Origin: Pseudovirgaria hyperparasitica
Taxonomy: Eukaryota; Ascomycota; Dothideomycetes; Acrospermales; Acrospermaceae
Direction of reading: 5' to 3'
Assembly (NCBI RefSeq): GCF_010093815.1
Contig: NW_022985557.1
Coordinates: 1,240,001-1,304,000, forward strand
DNA length: 64,000 nucleotides
The notes below the pieces were generated by a model that was given only the letters and a program-made list of their open reading frames with translations, was not told the origin of the DNA and did not search any database. A program made the position numbers and the translations under genes. This document shows, piece by piece, positions 54,710 through 64,000 of this stretch. Every line of letters starts with the position of its first letter. Positions within the stretch are counted from its first letter, which is position 1.

Positions 54710-57700
54710 GGTCACGGAGGCACAAGACTGCTCACCACCTCCTCCGGAGAGGGGTGAGCTGGTGAAGGGAGTATTCTATGAGAAACGAACGATGAAGACG
54801 ATTCGCAAGCAGCAGGAGGTATTAATTGTCGGGTATATAACGGTGAAGTGGCGCGGTTAGCTGCAAGCGCAGCTTGGACCATGTCCCGCGTCGAGTTGGG
54901 GAACGTGCTCCTGGGGATGCAAGTCGAGCAGGCGGAACGGCGCGATAGCGTGCAGAGCAGAAGTTTATCGGACAACAACGTGGTGAAGCAGACGAGATGA
55001 AAGGAAGAGATGTAAAGAGGATTCGGACGATGGATGACGAGAGAAAGAGGAGACTGACAGACGACGGGCACGAGACGGCCAAGTGTCGTTGGTGGAGGAA
55101 GTGGGATCTCTCTCCTTGGAGGGCGTGGCCAGTAGGGATTTGGCAACAGAGATACGAACAAAATGCTGTACTGTGTGTGTACGCTGCAACGGACGGCAGT
55201 TATCGGGTGGGCGCCTCGTACACTGGAGACGCCGACGGTGCAGGTGTAGGTGTTTAGGGCCTCTCTCGGGGGCCGTGTGGTGGCGCAACAGGCGGTGCGA
55301 ATAAAGACTACGGTAAACGGCTTCGGTGGTGATGTGTCTGTTGTCTCTGACGATCTGACGGTCTGACGGTCTGACAGCCCCGCACAGTGACGGACGGACG
55401 GTAAATGTATAACGGAGTGAAGTGATGCAGGACGATACTCGTTTGGTGGAGCAACAGTCCCGATTGTCGTCTTGGTGGCAGCAGGCGGAGGAGTAATAGT
55501 AGTAGTATAATCAATAGTATGGTACCAGCAGTACTGTTCTCTTGATACGGTTGCTCGTGTCCAAATCAGTCCCGGAACCCAGTCGAGCATTCAGTTATTC
55601 AGTAATTAGTATCAAAGTAGCAACACGGCAGCAGTCCTCGGCCGTGGTCCTGTCAGCGCCATCAACACATGCGAGACTACGAGGCGAAGCGAAGTCAAGC
55701 GACGGGCATCCATATCTTATATCTTAGTTACCGTAATCACTGTTATCCGATCTAGATGGCGATTGAGTCCTCACTCTCTTTCTCTATCCCTCTCTTGACT
55801 CTCATGACTCCGCTGTGGGATCCCTCTTCCTTTCGCACATCCTTTGTATCCTGTCCCTCCTGGCAGCCTACAACGAACCCAGCGTGTCGGCAAGAAATGC
55901 ATGCAGCAAGATAACAAGCGTGTGGTTGGTCCTTTGAAGGCTTTTCGTGGCTTACAGGAGGGAGGGGGCCATCCTACGCAACCTTGAGCCTGGGCGGTGG
56001 ACCTAGACTCAACAACAACAACTGGGCTGGCGGCGGCGGCTGCATGGACGCACACCAAGTCCAGCGTCCCACAGGGCACCGCCGAAGACGGCACGCAAGA
56101 CACACAAGATACACACGCGACACGAACTGGAAATGCGAACAGAGCTTCATTTGATATCGTGAGTCCTGGATGATGGCTATGATCCACCGTGGCAAGCAAG
56201 GCTATCCGTGCGTACCACTTGTTTCCTGCCGTCCTTCCACTATTTACGTGTAGTGCCGTAAACTGATATTAGGTACAACAGCATGGTAGACATCATCCGC
56301 AAGGGCTATCGTGTTGTTGTTGTATTATGGCTGTGTCAAGCGGTCTGATCCTCATGACCTGCCTGTCACCCTACCATACTGTCAACCTGTCTCGGCTCAT
56401 CAACGTTCGGACCCTTTCGCAACCACCAAGCGATCAAGCAAGTCTCCTGCATGGACGAGACTATGCCTAGCAGCGCATCATCTCCATCCCCTTGGCCAGC
56501 CTCACGGCTTGTCCTAGACTATCCAATCCGTGGAAACCTGATATATTGACCCGCTCCGCCTTATCTCGCCAATGCTTCTGACAACGCTCCCCACGCCTCC
56601 CACGGCGACCTCAAGGCTCAAGCATGCCTGCCCAGTGCTAAATGGTAAGTGGCGCTGACTCGCTTCATAATCTGCACGGCTATGGTCTTTCACCAAGCTC
56701 ATTCCAGTAATTCCTCCTTTTCTCCTTTTGCACGTTCGTGATCGAAATCCATACAAAACACGCTCTGTTGCTTCCATGGGGCCCCCGAATACTCCATGGA
56801 TAACGCCCAGGACTTGAACACCTCGGGCATCTGACGGGAGTCTTGACCATGTGATGTGGCCATCTCAATTTTTTCCTGCATTCTCGATCCATGATATAAA
56901 TGCACATGAAGGTTCAGAAGAGCCGCAAGTGAACTCTGTTGTCACTCTCGGATCTCTCACCGGAGACCGACCAGAGCGGAGATCACTCATACATGGTAAT
57001 ACTGCCTTGGCTGGTCATAGCATAGTCACGTTGCACCGTGGCTCGTGTAAATGGCATCGACTTGAAGACACCAGTATTCCGTAGCCTGATGTAATTCTGA
57101 AAGCTCGATTACACACATCCTTTCGTATGTTAGATGTGGATCTCTCGTTGCCAGTCTGGATCCTTTCTTCTAGCTACGTCATCATGCCGTTCATTCGAGC
57201 GCCCGTGATCCATCCTTAGGTATGGCCCGAGCACGCCACTTATGAACGTGGTAATTTGAATCTCCTTCCTCCTTCGGCTAGACACCGTTTGCGTGATATC
57301 CGGGGCCACTAGCACTTTCATCTTAGTATTACAGGTTATCGTGAGAACAAAATTATGCACTTACAAGCATTCTTCCACGCCTTCTCACTTCAGATCTCGA
57401 ATCATGTTTTATTTATCTCGACGGTCACATCAGACTCAGCTCGCATGTAGGGAATAGCTTCCAGCAATATGCCAATGCGTAGCCTTTCTTTTAAGCCAGC
57501 TTTCGTGATCAATGCACCGATGTAACAGCCTATCAGCATGTTTCATGTATCAAGGCCAACGTGCACTAGCCCATTTCCGGCTGAGGGTACTGTCATATGC
57601 CAGTGTGACTCGAAACGGGACGGTATCGACAATTTGAAGGGAGCTACGTACAGGGAAGGTCCTGTTATGGTGTTACCAATCGACTTGAGTGTGTCGAAGA

Positions 57701-58118
57701 AACGCCCAACGCTGCTTGCTTGACACTTACGGATGCGGATGCAAGATTCGGTCCTTCATGAGTCAATCTGCTCAATCTACCAGATACTCCTGACATTGAT
57801 AGTCCCCATGTCTGGGTTAGATTACGGCTTTTCCTAAATTCCGGCTAAGAAAATGTCTTGTTCAAAACCACTTGAGACTTAGGCTTACGCAGCAAGCCAT
57901 GCTGTATGTTGTTAGGCTCATGCAATCTAGTAATCGCAGCTACCAGGATATGGGAATATACAAACCCTGACGGTTCAAAACATTGCCGTCACCAGCGCAG
58001 TTGTCAGTCAGCGTTCGCCGAGATTAGTCCGCTACAAAGATTAGATTAGATCACTGGTTTGTCGAGGTCCAACATCAGTGGTGAACCACATAGCTCTGCT
58101 ATAGCACGCCGACACATC
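54710..58118. other. Gene-poor 3.4 kb upstream of the coiled-coil gene
   Basis: I see no supported gene on either strand. The first 900 bp are GA-rich on the plus strand and probably form the promoter and CT-rich leader of the minus-strand 7-TM gene; the 292-codon frame there (54712-55590, minus) is low complexity and lacks family signal. Further right, frames are short and interrupted, base use is mixed, and no transposon ends, target duplications or tandem repeats stand out. Confidence 0.5.
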
Positions 58119-58915
58119 ATGAATCAACACCAAGCCAATGGCAATGTGCCTATGATGAATGGTATGCCCAGTAGTGGCCAGCAAACTGATATGACGCATC
58201 TCTGGACCGTCATCAACACCCTGAGCGATGCCCTAGCAGAGAACAGGGCTCAGAACACCTCGCTCGTGAACGGTATCCACCAGATTCAGGTAGACACGCA
58301 ACAGTTTGGAATATCATGCGATATATGAGACTAACCTGTGCGCGAGGCTCGCATCAACGAAGACGGCGCGTTCCCACCCCCGAACCACGTCAACGGCGAG
58401 ACCACCAGTACGCTCTGCAATATGACACTCCAGAAGGGACACAATCTAATATATACCCAGACTCCCTCGCTGCCCAGAATGCCTCTCTTGAAGCCGAGAA
58501 TCTCGCCCTCCGCCGCACGAACGCCGCCCTCACGGCCGAGCTTGAAACTTCGACCGCGCTGCTCGACGACTATGAATCCTCACTCAAAATCATCCTCGAC
58601 AAATTGCGCCCCTACGCTTTCAATCACCAACAGGCCCTGCTATCGATTCACCGCCACTACAATAGCCTGCTCGAATCCGAGCGGCAGGAGAGACTAGAGC
58701 AGAGCCTGGACCATGCGCGTTGGCAGGCTGGGCTGGGAAAAGTCGCTGAGCTGGCACGCGAAGCCCTCCGGGCCCAAACGGAAGATCGTACACCATATCT
58801 GGGTAAAATTGCGGAACTGAAGTATGAAAATAGGGTGTTGAGGAGGTTGAATGGGTGGGAGGAAGGGAGTGATAGTGAGGGCGAGGAGGAGAAGAGGTCG
58901 CAGCTCGGGCAGTAG
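58119..58915 (+). CDS. Fungal coiled-coil protein (splicing uncertain)
   Basis: The start is the ATG of MNQHQANGN. Exon 1 (58119-58289) ends in NGIHQIQ before a GTAGAC donor and contains LWTVINTLSDALAENRAQN. The last exon, ending at 58915, codes for long heptads (AAQNASLEAENLALRRTNAALTAELE type), then LDDYESSLKIILDKLRPYAFNHQQALLSIHRHYNSLLE and WQAGLGKVAELAREAL, ending with an acidic tail. Between them, 58338-58408 reads sensibly in a different frame (ARINEDGAFPPPNHVNG). Two readings are possible: one 121-bp intron from 58290 to an acceptor just before TACGCTC at 58411, in phase; or an exon there with a frame change. I prefer the first. Cellular role unknown. Confidence 0.6.
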
Positions 58916-59281
58916 GTGTGAGCTTATGATTCAGGATGGGGATGGACTGTGTGGAGTTTTGCATAGCGTTGGCGTTTGGGGATACCAAGGCTACGATCTC
59001 CTACTGGCTTCTTCACTACTTGTGCTTCCCAGCTCCGTTTCTGCGTCCACACAGACAGAGTATTGCTAGGACTGAACAATGCGTGCTAGACTGCATTTAG
59101 ATTGAGTAGGAAGATTTCAGGTAACGAATTCACGTAGACAGCAACGAGAGCTCTTTAGACGGTTTAGTGTAGATCAGGATGGCTCTGCTTCGTCTTCAAG
59201 TGTATTTCCTTTGTTGACAATGGGCGCTTCGGCTTCTGTGTGATACCCAAACTCATCGTCTACATCATCGTTTAGCAGTTC
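58916..59281. other. Convergent 3' flanks
   Basis: This 366-bp stretch lies between the coiled-coil gene and the IMPACT-family gene, which point at each other. No further features. Confidence 0.6.
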
Positions 59282-60070
59282 TCATAGTGCATCTTTTGCC
59301 CCAGCAGTCTTCTTTGTCCTAGCCTTCCCGAGTTCCCCCGTCGCTGAGCTCCCACTTCCCACAGATTTCGCCTTTGCCTCCGCCTCCGCCTCGTCAATCG
59401 ATTTCAACAGCCACGCAATAGTCGTATCCCTTGCCTTCTCAAGTCTTCTGAGAACACCAATCTCAAAGTTCCCATACTCAAGCAGCTTCGCCGGTGTCGT
59501 CAGCGGCCCCTCCCCCTTCTTCTCAGCCAACAGTCCCCTCAGCACGCCAATACTCGTATCTCTTTTAGGTAGATCTCTTACCAGCCTTGTCTTCTCAATC
59601 TCTTCTAGCCGTTTTTTTTTCTCCACTTCTACCTTTCCCTCCTCCTCCTTCGCCGCTCCCTTCCACGCGTTCACCGCCTCCTTCGCCACGTTCTCGATAT
59701 GCTCGAACCGTACCGGGCCTAGCATAACTCCACCATACCAGCGCGCGACAACTAGTGCGCCTGTTACGTTCATACTCTCTAGTACCCTAGCGACGCGCTT
59801 TCCAGCGTTCTTCTCACCATCATCATCGTAGCGTGTGTCATAATGCGCAGTCGGATCGCCGAAAAGAGATTTTTGGCGTGATGGGAGCCGCCATGCGGCG
59901 ATGCGGTGTGATGCGTCGGTGAATTTGGTGTCAGATTGGAGGACTTTGGCGGTTTTTGTAGGGGAGTAGGCGGCAACAAAGGTAGAAGAACGGTCGTATA
60001 TTGGGCTAGAGCGATAGACAGACGTGTCGTCCGAGGAAGAGGAATCGGGCGCTTTACGTTTGAGAGACAT
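59282..60070 (-). CDS. IMPACT/YIH1-family (UPF0029) protein
   Basis: An intronless frame of 262 residues. The conserved UPF0029/Impact domain covers about residues 30-130: ASHRIAAWRLPS, then RYDDDGEKNAGKRVARVL and the signature GALVVARWYGGVMLGPVRFEHI. Yeast Yih1 and mammalian IMPACT carry this domain after an RWD domain and restrain the kinase Gcn2 by competing for Gcn1. Here no RWD domain precedes it; instead the protein has a charged helical C-terminal half (KEEEGKVEVEKKKRLEEIEKTR). It therefore belongs to the RWD-less subgroup, whose role is less clear. It shares a 359-bp divergent promoter with the haspin-type kinase. Confidence 0.85.
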   Translation of the reverse strand: MSLKRKAPDSSSSDDTSVYRSSPIYDRSSTFVAAYSPTKTAKVLQSDTKFTDASHRIAAWRLPSRQKSLFGDPTAHYDTRYDDDGEKNAGKRVARVLESMNVTGALVVARWYGGVMLGPVRFEHIENVAKEAVNAWKGAAKEEEGKVEVEKKKRLEEIEKTRLVRDLPKRDTSIGVLRGLLAEKKGEGPLTTPAKLLEYGNFEIGVLRRLEKARDTTIAWLLKSIDEAEAEAKAKSVGSGSSATGELGKARTKKTAGAKDAL

Positions 60071-60429
60071 GGCTCTGCATTTGGTATTTCAGACGTTGTG
60101 ATCGTCAGGTCATGGATGAGCGATTCGTACTGGGTAGACTCGTGAAATCCTTACATATCCATGCAAGAGTGCGTACTCTGAATCTTTCTTGGGAAGTACG
60201 TTAGACGTTACCAAGTTAAAGCCTAACGTTCATAGTCCACCAGTATCAGCGCATGGACATACATGCGCGATGGCGTCGTCGGACGGTCGCAGGGTCATGG
60301 TTGCCCTGCCAAATATCTTCCCCTAACCGCATACGGAAAAACCCTCATAAAGGCATTTAACGACCCCACGAAATACCTCTTACAATCCTAGCTTCCTACA
60401 GTCGTTACTGGCCCATCCAGCTAGCCAAA
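60071..60429. promoter_or_regulatory. Bidirectional promoter of IMPACT-family and haspin genes
   Basis: Only 359 bp separate the two divergent start codons. ACGTTAG at 60198-60204 and its reverse complement CTAACGT at 60223-60229 form a short inverted repeat near the middle. No TATA box is obvious for either gene. Confidence 0.5.
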
Positions 60430-62463
60430 ATGCCTCGAAAGACTAGAGCTATCTACGGGAAGAAAGCGAACAAGACATTGTGTGCGAAAGTAGCAGATTT
60501 CAACGCTTCGTCGAGCCCAACACGCTTGCCACTAGCGAAGACCGACGATGTCGATGCTGTTACGAGAAGGTTAGAGTCCGTGAAATTAGATGGAGAAGAG
60601 ACGGAACAAAGACCTGAGAGGCGGAGGAAGGCGCTGCGGCCGAGAAATTACAGTGCTAGGGACGTCGAGTCAACAAAAGTCCATGTGAAGAGAGGAATAG
60701 AAGAACAGCAAAAGCATAATGTTGTCTCAGACCATGACATCCATGGCATCCCCCAGAACTCAGAAGAGATCAGATGCAAGAGAGATCCAACAACACAGAG
60801 CTCACCAAGGCGACCCCGAGGACGACGGCGAGCGTCACAAGCTGTTGAAGACAGGAATACTATAGATCAAACAGAACCCGACTCAGAAGTGACATCCGAA
60901 GCAAGTCATTTCGAAGGACCAACTTACCCAATCATCGAGAGCACCCCACCAAGCTCGCCAATTCAGAGGGGTTGGAAGTCACGCTCAAGACGCATAATTG
61001 AGGATAGTCCTGAACCTGTGCAGATCTCGCGGTCACACATATCTCTTATTTCTGTAGTCCAAGATACGGATAGTGAGACTAGCCTCAGCAGCCTTCCGGA
61101 TTCGGATATCGAAACAAGTCATATTGATGTAGAGTACACTCGCCCACTACTCCAATACTGCAGAGACCCTAAAGGCCGAAAAGGCCCTTCCGAATTTACG
61201 GATTGGTCCTCGTCACTTGAAGAGCGTCTTGATATAAGGAAGATTGCAGAAGCGTCTTACGGAGAAGTATATCGCCTGTCTGTCTCAGGCCCATCGTCGC
61301 TAACAAGGTCGGACGAATCGGTTCTAAAACTGATACCACTACAACCATCCTGGCTGAACACTCTTTCAGAGGAGGACCAGATGGACTATGCGTGGATGTC
61401 GACGATAGCGTCAGTCACCTCTGAGGTTCAACTATTACAACGCATGGCTTCCACACCTGGCTTCACAAATTTCAGAGAAATAAGAGTGGTTCAGGGGAGA
61501 CCGAGCAAATTCTTCTGTAGTGCCTGGAAAGCGTTCAACAAAGCGCAGCCTAGACATCAGAAGAGCGAGTTCCCAGATCCTAGCAAGAAGATCAGCTATG
61601 CTGAGGATCAATTATGGGCTGTCATTGAAATGCAGGATGCAGGGACGGATCTGGAGCACATCAAGGTCGATAATATCTGGGCTTTATGGGATATATTCTG
61701 GGGCGTGACCCTGGCCGTCGCCAAAGCCGAAGAATGGGCTAGATTTGAGGCATGTCTGATCTTACCAGTGTACGAAGAATCCGAGACTGACTAACTACAG
61801 CACCGTGACTTACACCTTGGCAACATCTGTATTCGTCCATTCGACATCGCTTCTCCACCCCTGATACCTACGTCGCACCATGGAAAACTCTTCTATACCA
61901 ACCTTGAAACCACGATAATCGACTACACCCTCTCACGCGCCGACCTCGCTCCCTCTACAACTGTTACAACACCAGTTGCATATCTCGACCTCGATGCGGA
62001 CCCTGCTGTCTTTGATGGTGACGGCCAGAAGGACTACCAATACGACATCTACCGCTACATGCGCTCTGTATTTTTCACCAACGATCCGAATTCCGGCTAT
62101 GATCAGCCCAACAAGAAACTTCCTGCGAAATTAAAAAATCGAGGACCGAAGACCTGGGAGGGGTACAACCCGGCGACGAACGCAGTTTGGCTACACTTCG
62201 TACTTCACCAACTCCTTACTCAACTCCCTCCACCTCCACTCACCCAAGAGGATTACGGCAACACCAAGCGTGCTGAGCATATATCTCAGAAGGCTGCACG
62301 TCTAGAGCGACGACTAAGACGCCTCGATAAGACACTGGATTTCCGTCGGACTGATAGGAGTGATAACGAACGCTTCGAGAGCGCTACGCAGATTGTTGAG
62401 TGGGCTATTTTATATGGGTGGCTAGGTGAAGGGGATATACTTGGCGAGCGAAGGATAACGTGA
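60430..62463 (+). CDS. Haspin-type protein kinase (histone H3 Thr3 kinase family)
   Basis: Haspin phosphorylates histone H3 at Thr3 in mitosis to recruit the chromosomal passenger complex to centromeres. Two exons, 60430-61749 and 61801-62463, give 660 residues. The intron is 51 bp and starts with GC (GCATGT), ending CTAACTACAG, so it is a GC-AG intron. The first 270 residues are a basic, Ser-rich disordered tail. The kinase follows: IRKIAEASYGEVYRLS (Gly-rich loop), VLKLIPL with the Lys, EVQLLQRM, AVIEMQDAGTDLEHIK, the catalytic loop HRDLHLGNI, and IIDYTLSR, where haspins have DYT in place of DFG. The C-terminal lobe has EGYNPATNAVWLHFVLHQLL. All key residues are intact. A haspin-specific acidic substrate pocket cannot be judged by eye. 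Confidence 0.88.
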
Positions 62464-63472
62464 AAATAAAAAGGCTCAACATCGTTGGTATGGTGTCGGA
62501 TTCTTTCTTGCGACTAGCATAGCGGGCGTTGCGTGGGTTGTTTGTAGGTCCATTAGCGGAGCATTTTATGCGTAGACACGAATAGTATTGTTTCAGGCTA
62601 CAGGTGTGTCATGACGCCCGTCCGACTGCGATTCCAAGTCAAGCTTTTTCTTCAACTCTTGATGCATCTCCTATCTCTCTGCTTGCTTGCTTCCTTCTCA
62701 TATTCGTAGGATGTATAATAGTGTTCATGGCGCTCTTGTGACACGAGTCCTGTACATCCTGGGAAGAGGACAAGATGCGATGATGAAATCTGCAAACGAG
62801 AGAATTTACGGTGGCCCTAGCGTGCGGTCAAGGTACCATCACATAGCGAAGTCAGAATGCAAAGTTATAGACCTCGAGACACAGACGTTGTTGTCCAAGT
62901 CAGGGCAGCAGCGGTTTTTTCTATCTAGCAATCTCGTTTCCCCATTCGAGACCCGAAGAACCTGAACGCGACATTCCAAGGTTACGTACCTTACTTAGGT
63001 GTTTCCGGTCACTTCAGCACGGCTCTTTCCCTCAGGGAGAAGACCTCGACTTATCCCACTTTAACCCCGTTGTCCCAAACCTTCACTTATATTTATACAT
63101 GCCGGCAGTGGGTGTGGGAGTCTAGCACCGGACTAAAGGTAAACCGAAGCTTTCTGACAATTTCAACGTAAGAGCTGTACGCCTCAAAGTACCTGCCTGG
63201 TGCGCTGTGTGACTTACATATAGACTTGCTATGTAAATGATACGTGTAGCAGGGTATTAGTCGTGAAATAGACCACCTTTTCGTGACTATACCTCTTCAA
63301 GCATGAGGAACTTTTGCATAGGCATATCTATACGTAGCTTACGTCATTATAGTCAAGTGCACGGTGAATGAACATGTTGATATCATGCTTGTTGTTTACA
63401 ATCGCTGAACGCTACAATGGGTATCTTTTAAACCGACGCGCCCTGCCCAAAAATTTATGCAAAACCGACCCC
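62464..63472. other. Convergent 3' flanks, 1.0 kb
   Basis: This stretch lies between the haspin gene and the small gene at 63473-63931. It is AT-rich towards the right, with no supported open frame. Confidence 0.55.
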
Positions 63473-63931
63473 TCATACCACTTTCAAACCTTCCAAGACA
63501 CGTATGGCTCTCAATCCTTCCGCCTCGAAGGCCAAGATAGCCTTCTCTGCCTGCTCCAAAAAGCGCTTTTCAGCAATCTCTGCAGTGTGTTCCACGAATT
63601 CAGCGACGGTCATTGCTTTTTCAGCCGCGGTAAGGTGGTTTCTGATGTCACCCACGACATTTTCAAATCGGCTCTTAATCGGCTCCATGAGCATGATGTT
63701 CTCTACGTCGATGGCAGTCCAAGACAGCTGTGGAGTAGTACACATGATGTCCGACGACTGGCCATCGAGCTCATCAATGTTGAATGAGAGGTCTAGCTCT
63801 GGAGTTGGCTCCTTTGGAGTGCCGTCACGGGTGCGCTTGGTGCCCGCACGAGTAGGGGAGGCACGGCTAGATGCGGTGGAGAGCTTCTTTGCTTTCGAGG
63901 GACCGGCTTTAGTCTTCTTCTGTTCAGTCAT
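63473..63931 (-). CDS. Small protein, basic N-terminus and helical C-terminus, unrecognised
   Basis: An intronless frame of 152 residues starting at an ATG (MTEQKKTKAGPSK). Residues 1-45 are basic and Ser/Pro-rich, like a nuclear tail (SKAKKLSTASSRASPTRAGTKRTRD). A short acidic-hydrophobic stretch follows (ELDLSFNIDELDG), then a long amphipathic helical part (PIKSRFENVVGDIRNHL to the end, with AEKAMTVAEFVEHTAEIAEKRFLEQAEKAILAF). The composition differs clearly from the surrounding non-coding sequence, so I believe it is a gene. I do not recognise the family; a small coiled-coil chromatin or kinetochore component is only a guess. The gene may be longer if the window edge hides more upstream exons. 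Confidence 0.6.
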   Translation of the reverse strand: MTEQKKTKAGPSKAKKLSTASSRASPTRAGTKRTRDGTPKEPTPELDLSFNIDELDGQSSDIMCTTPQLSWTAIDVENIMLMEPIKSRFENVVGDIRNHLTAAEKAMTVAEFVEHTAEIAEKRFLEQAEKAILAFEAEGLRAIRVLEGLKVV

Positions 63932-64000
63932 CGCAAAGAAAGGGCAGTCTGGTGATCTGCGCTTATGTTCTTCCGCAGGGTCGTCCTTCTGTTCCCAGCC

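Noticed and set aside
54712-55590. 292-codon minus-strand open frame upstream of the second 7-TM gene
   Set aside because: Rich in Ser, Pro and Thr from CT-rich leader sequence, no ATG-led conserved start, no family resemblance.
1-64000. Transposable elements, virus relics, tRNA/rRNA genes, CRISPR arrays
   Set aside because: I looked for transposase, reverse transcriptase or integrase words, terminal repeats, B-box-like tRNA sequences and spaced repeats, and found none that I could support. A profile-based search would be needed to exclude decayed copies.

Overview
This is nuclear DNA of a filamentous ascomycete (Pezizomycotina, perhaps Dothideomycetes). The support is many short introns (mostly 45-90 bp) with GT..AG ends and CTAAC/CTGAC branch sites; fungus-restricted families (SAT4/rhodopsin-like 7-TM proteins, a DUF3425 bZIP factor, a DUF7704 membrane protein, a copper-fist regulator); and long promoters rich in microsatellites and pyrimidine tracts. 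I recognise no transposon, virus relic, tRNA, rRNA or CRISPR array. One assembly gap of 151 N lies inside an MFS transporter gene (14316-14466).

Left part (1-26.2 kb): a partial SQT1/AAMP WD40 ribosome-assembly chaperone (-); a 1261-residue largely disordered protein with four copies of a DLxDFLR-type motif (-); a gene-free 4.8 kb; glutamine synthetase (+); an MFS transporter (-); an LSB1/PIN3-type SH3 protein (-); a type-B carboxylesterase and a cytochrome P450 side by side (+); a GT8 glycosyltransferase (+); and the Rap-type GTPase RSR1/BUD1 (+).

Middle part (26.2-47.1 kb): an AKR7-type aldo-keto reductase (+), CDC45 (+), a MAC1/CUF1-type copper-sensing regulator (-) divergent from EFM7 (+), an SDR oxidoreductase (-) divergent from a rhodopsin-like 7-TM protein (+), mitochondrial acetyl-CoA acetyltransferase (+), and a secreted protein with three PAN/apple-like Cys repeats (+).

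Right part (47.1-64 kb): a bZIP/DUF3425 factor (-), an intronless LdhA-type D-lactate dehydrogenase (-), a DUF7704 membrane protein (-), a second rhodopsin-like 7-TM protein (-), a gene-poor 3.4 kb, a coiled-coil protein (+), an IMPACT-family protein (-) divergent from a haspin-type kinase (+), and a small basic/helical protein (-).

Most neighbours are unrelated housekeeping or regulatory genes. Only the carboxylesterase-P450 pair looks like a small metabolic unit. The most notable items are splicing oddities (an ATG-only coding exon, 35- and 38-bp introns, a 10-nt exon, a GC-AG intron, a shifted donor), the repeated DLxDFLR motif protein, and promoter signals that fit their genes (ACGCGT boxes before CDC45, GATA sites around glutamine synthetase). 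All intron boundaries were read by eye from sequence and family conservation and are not backed by transcripts.
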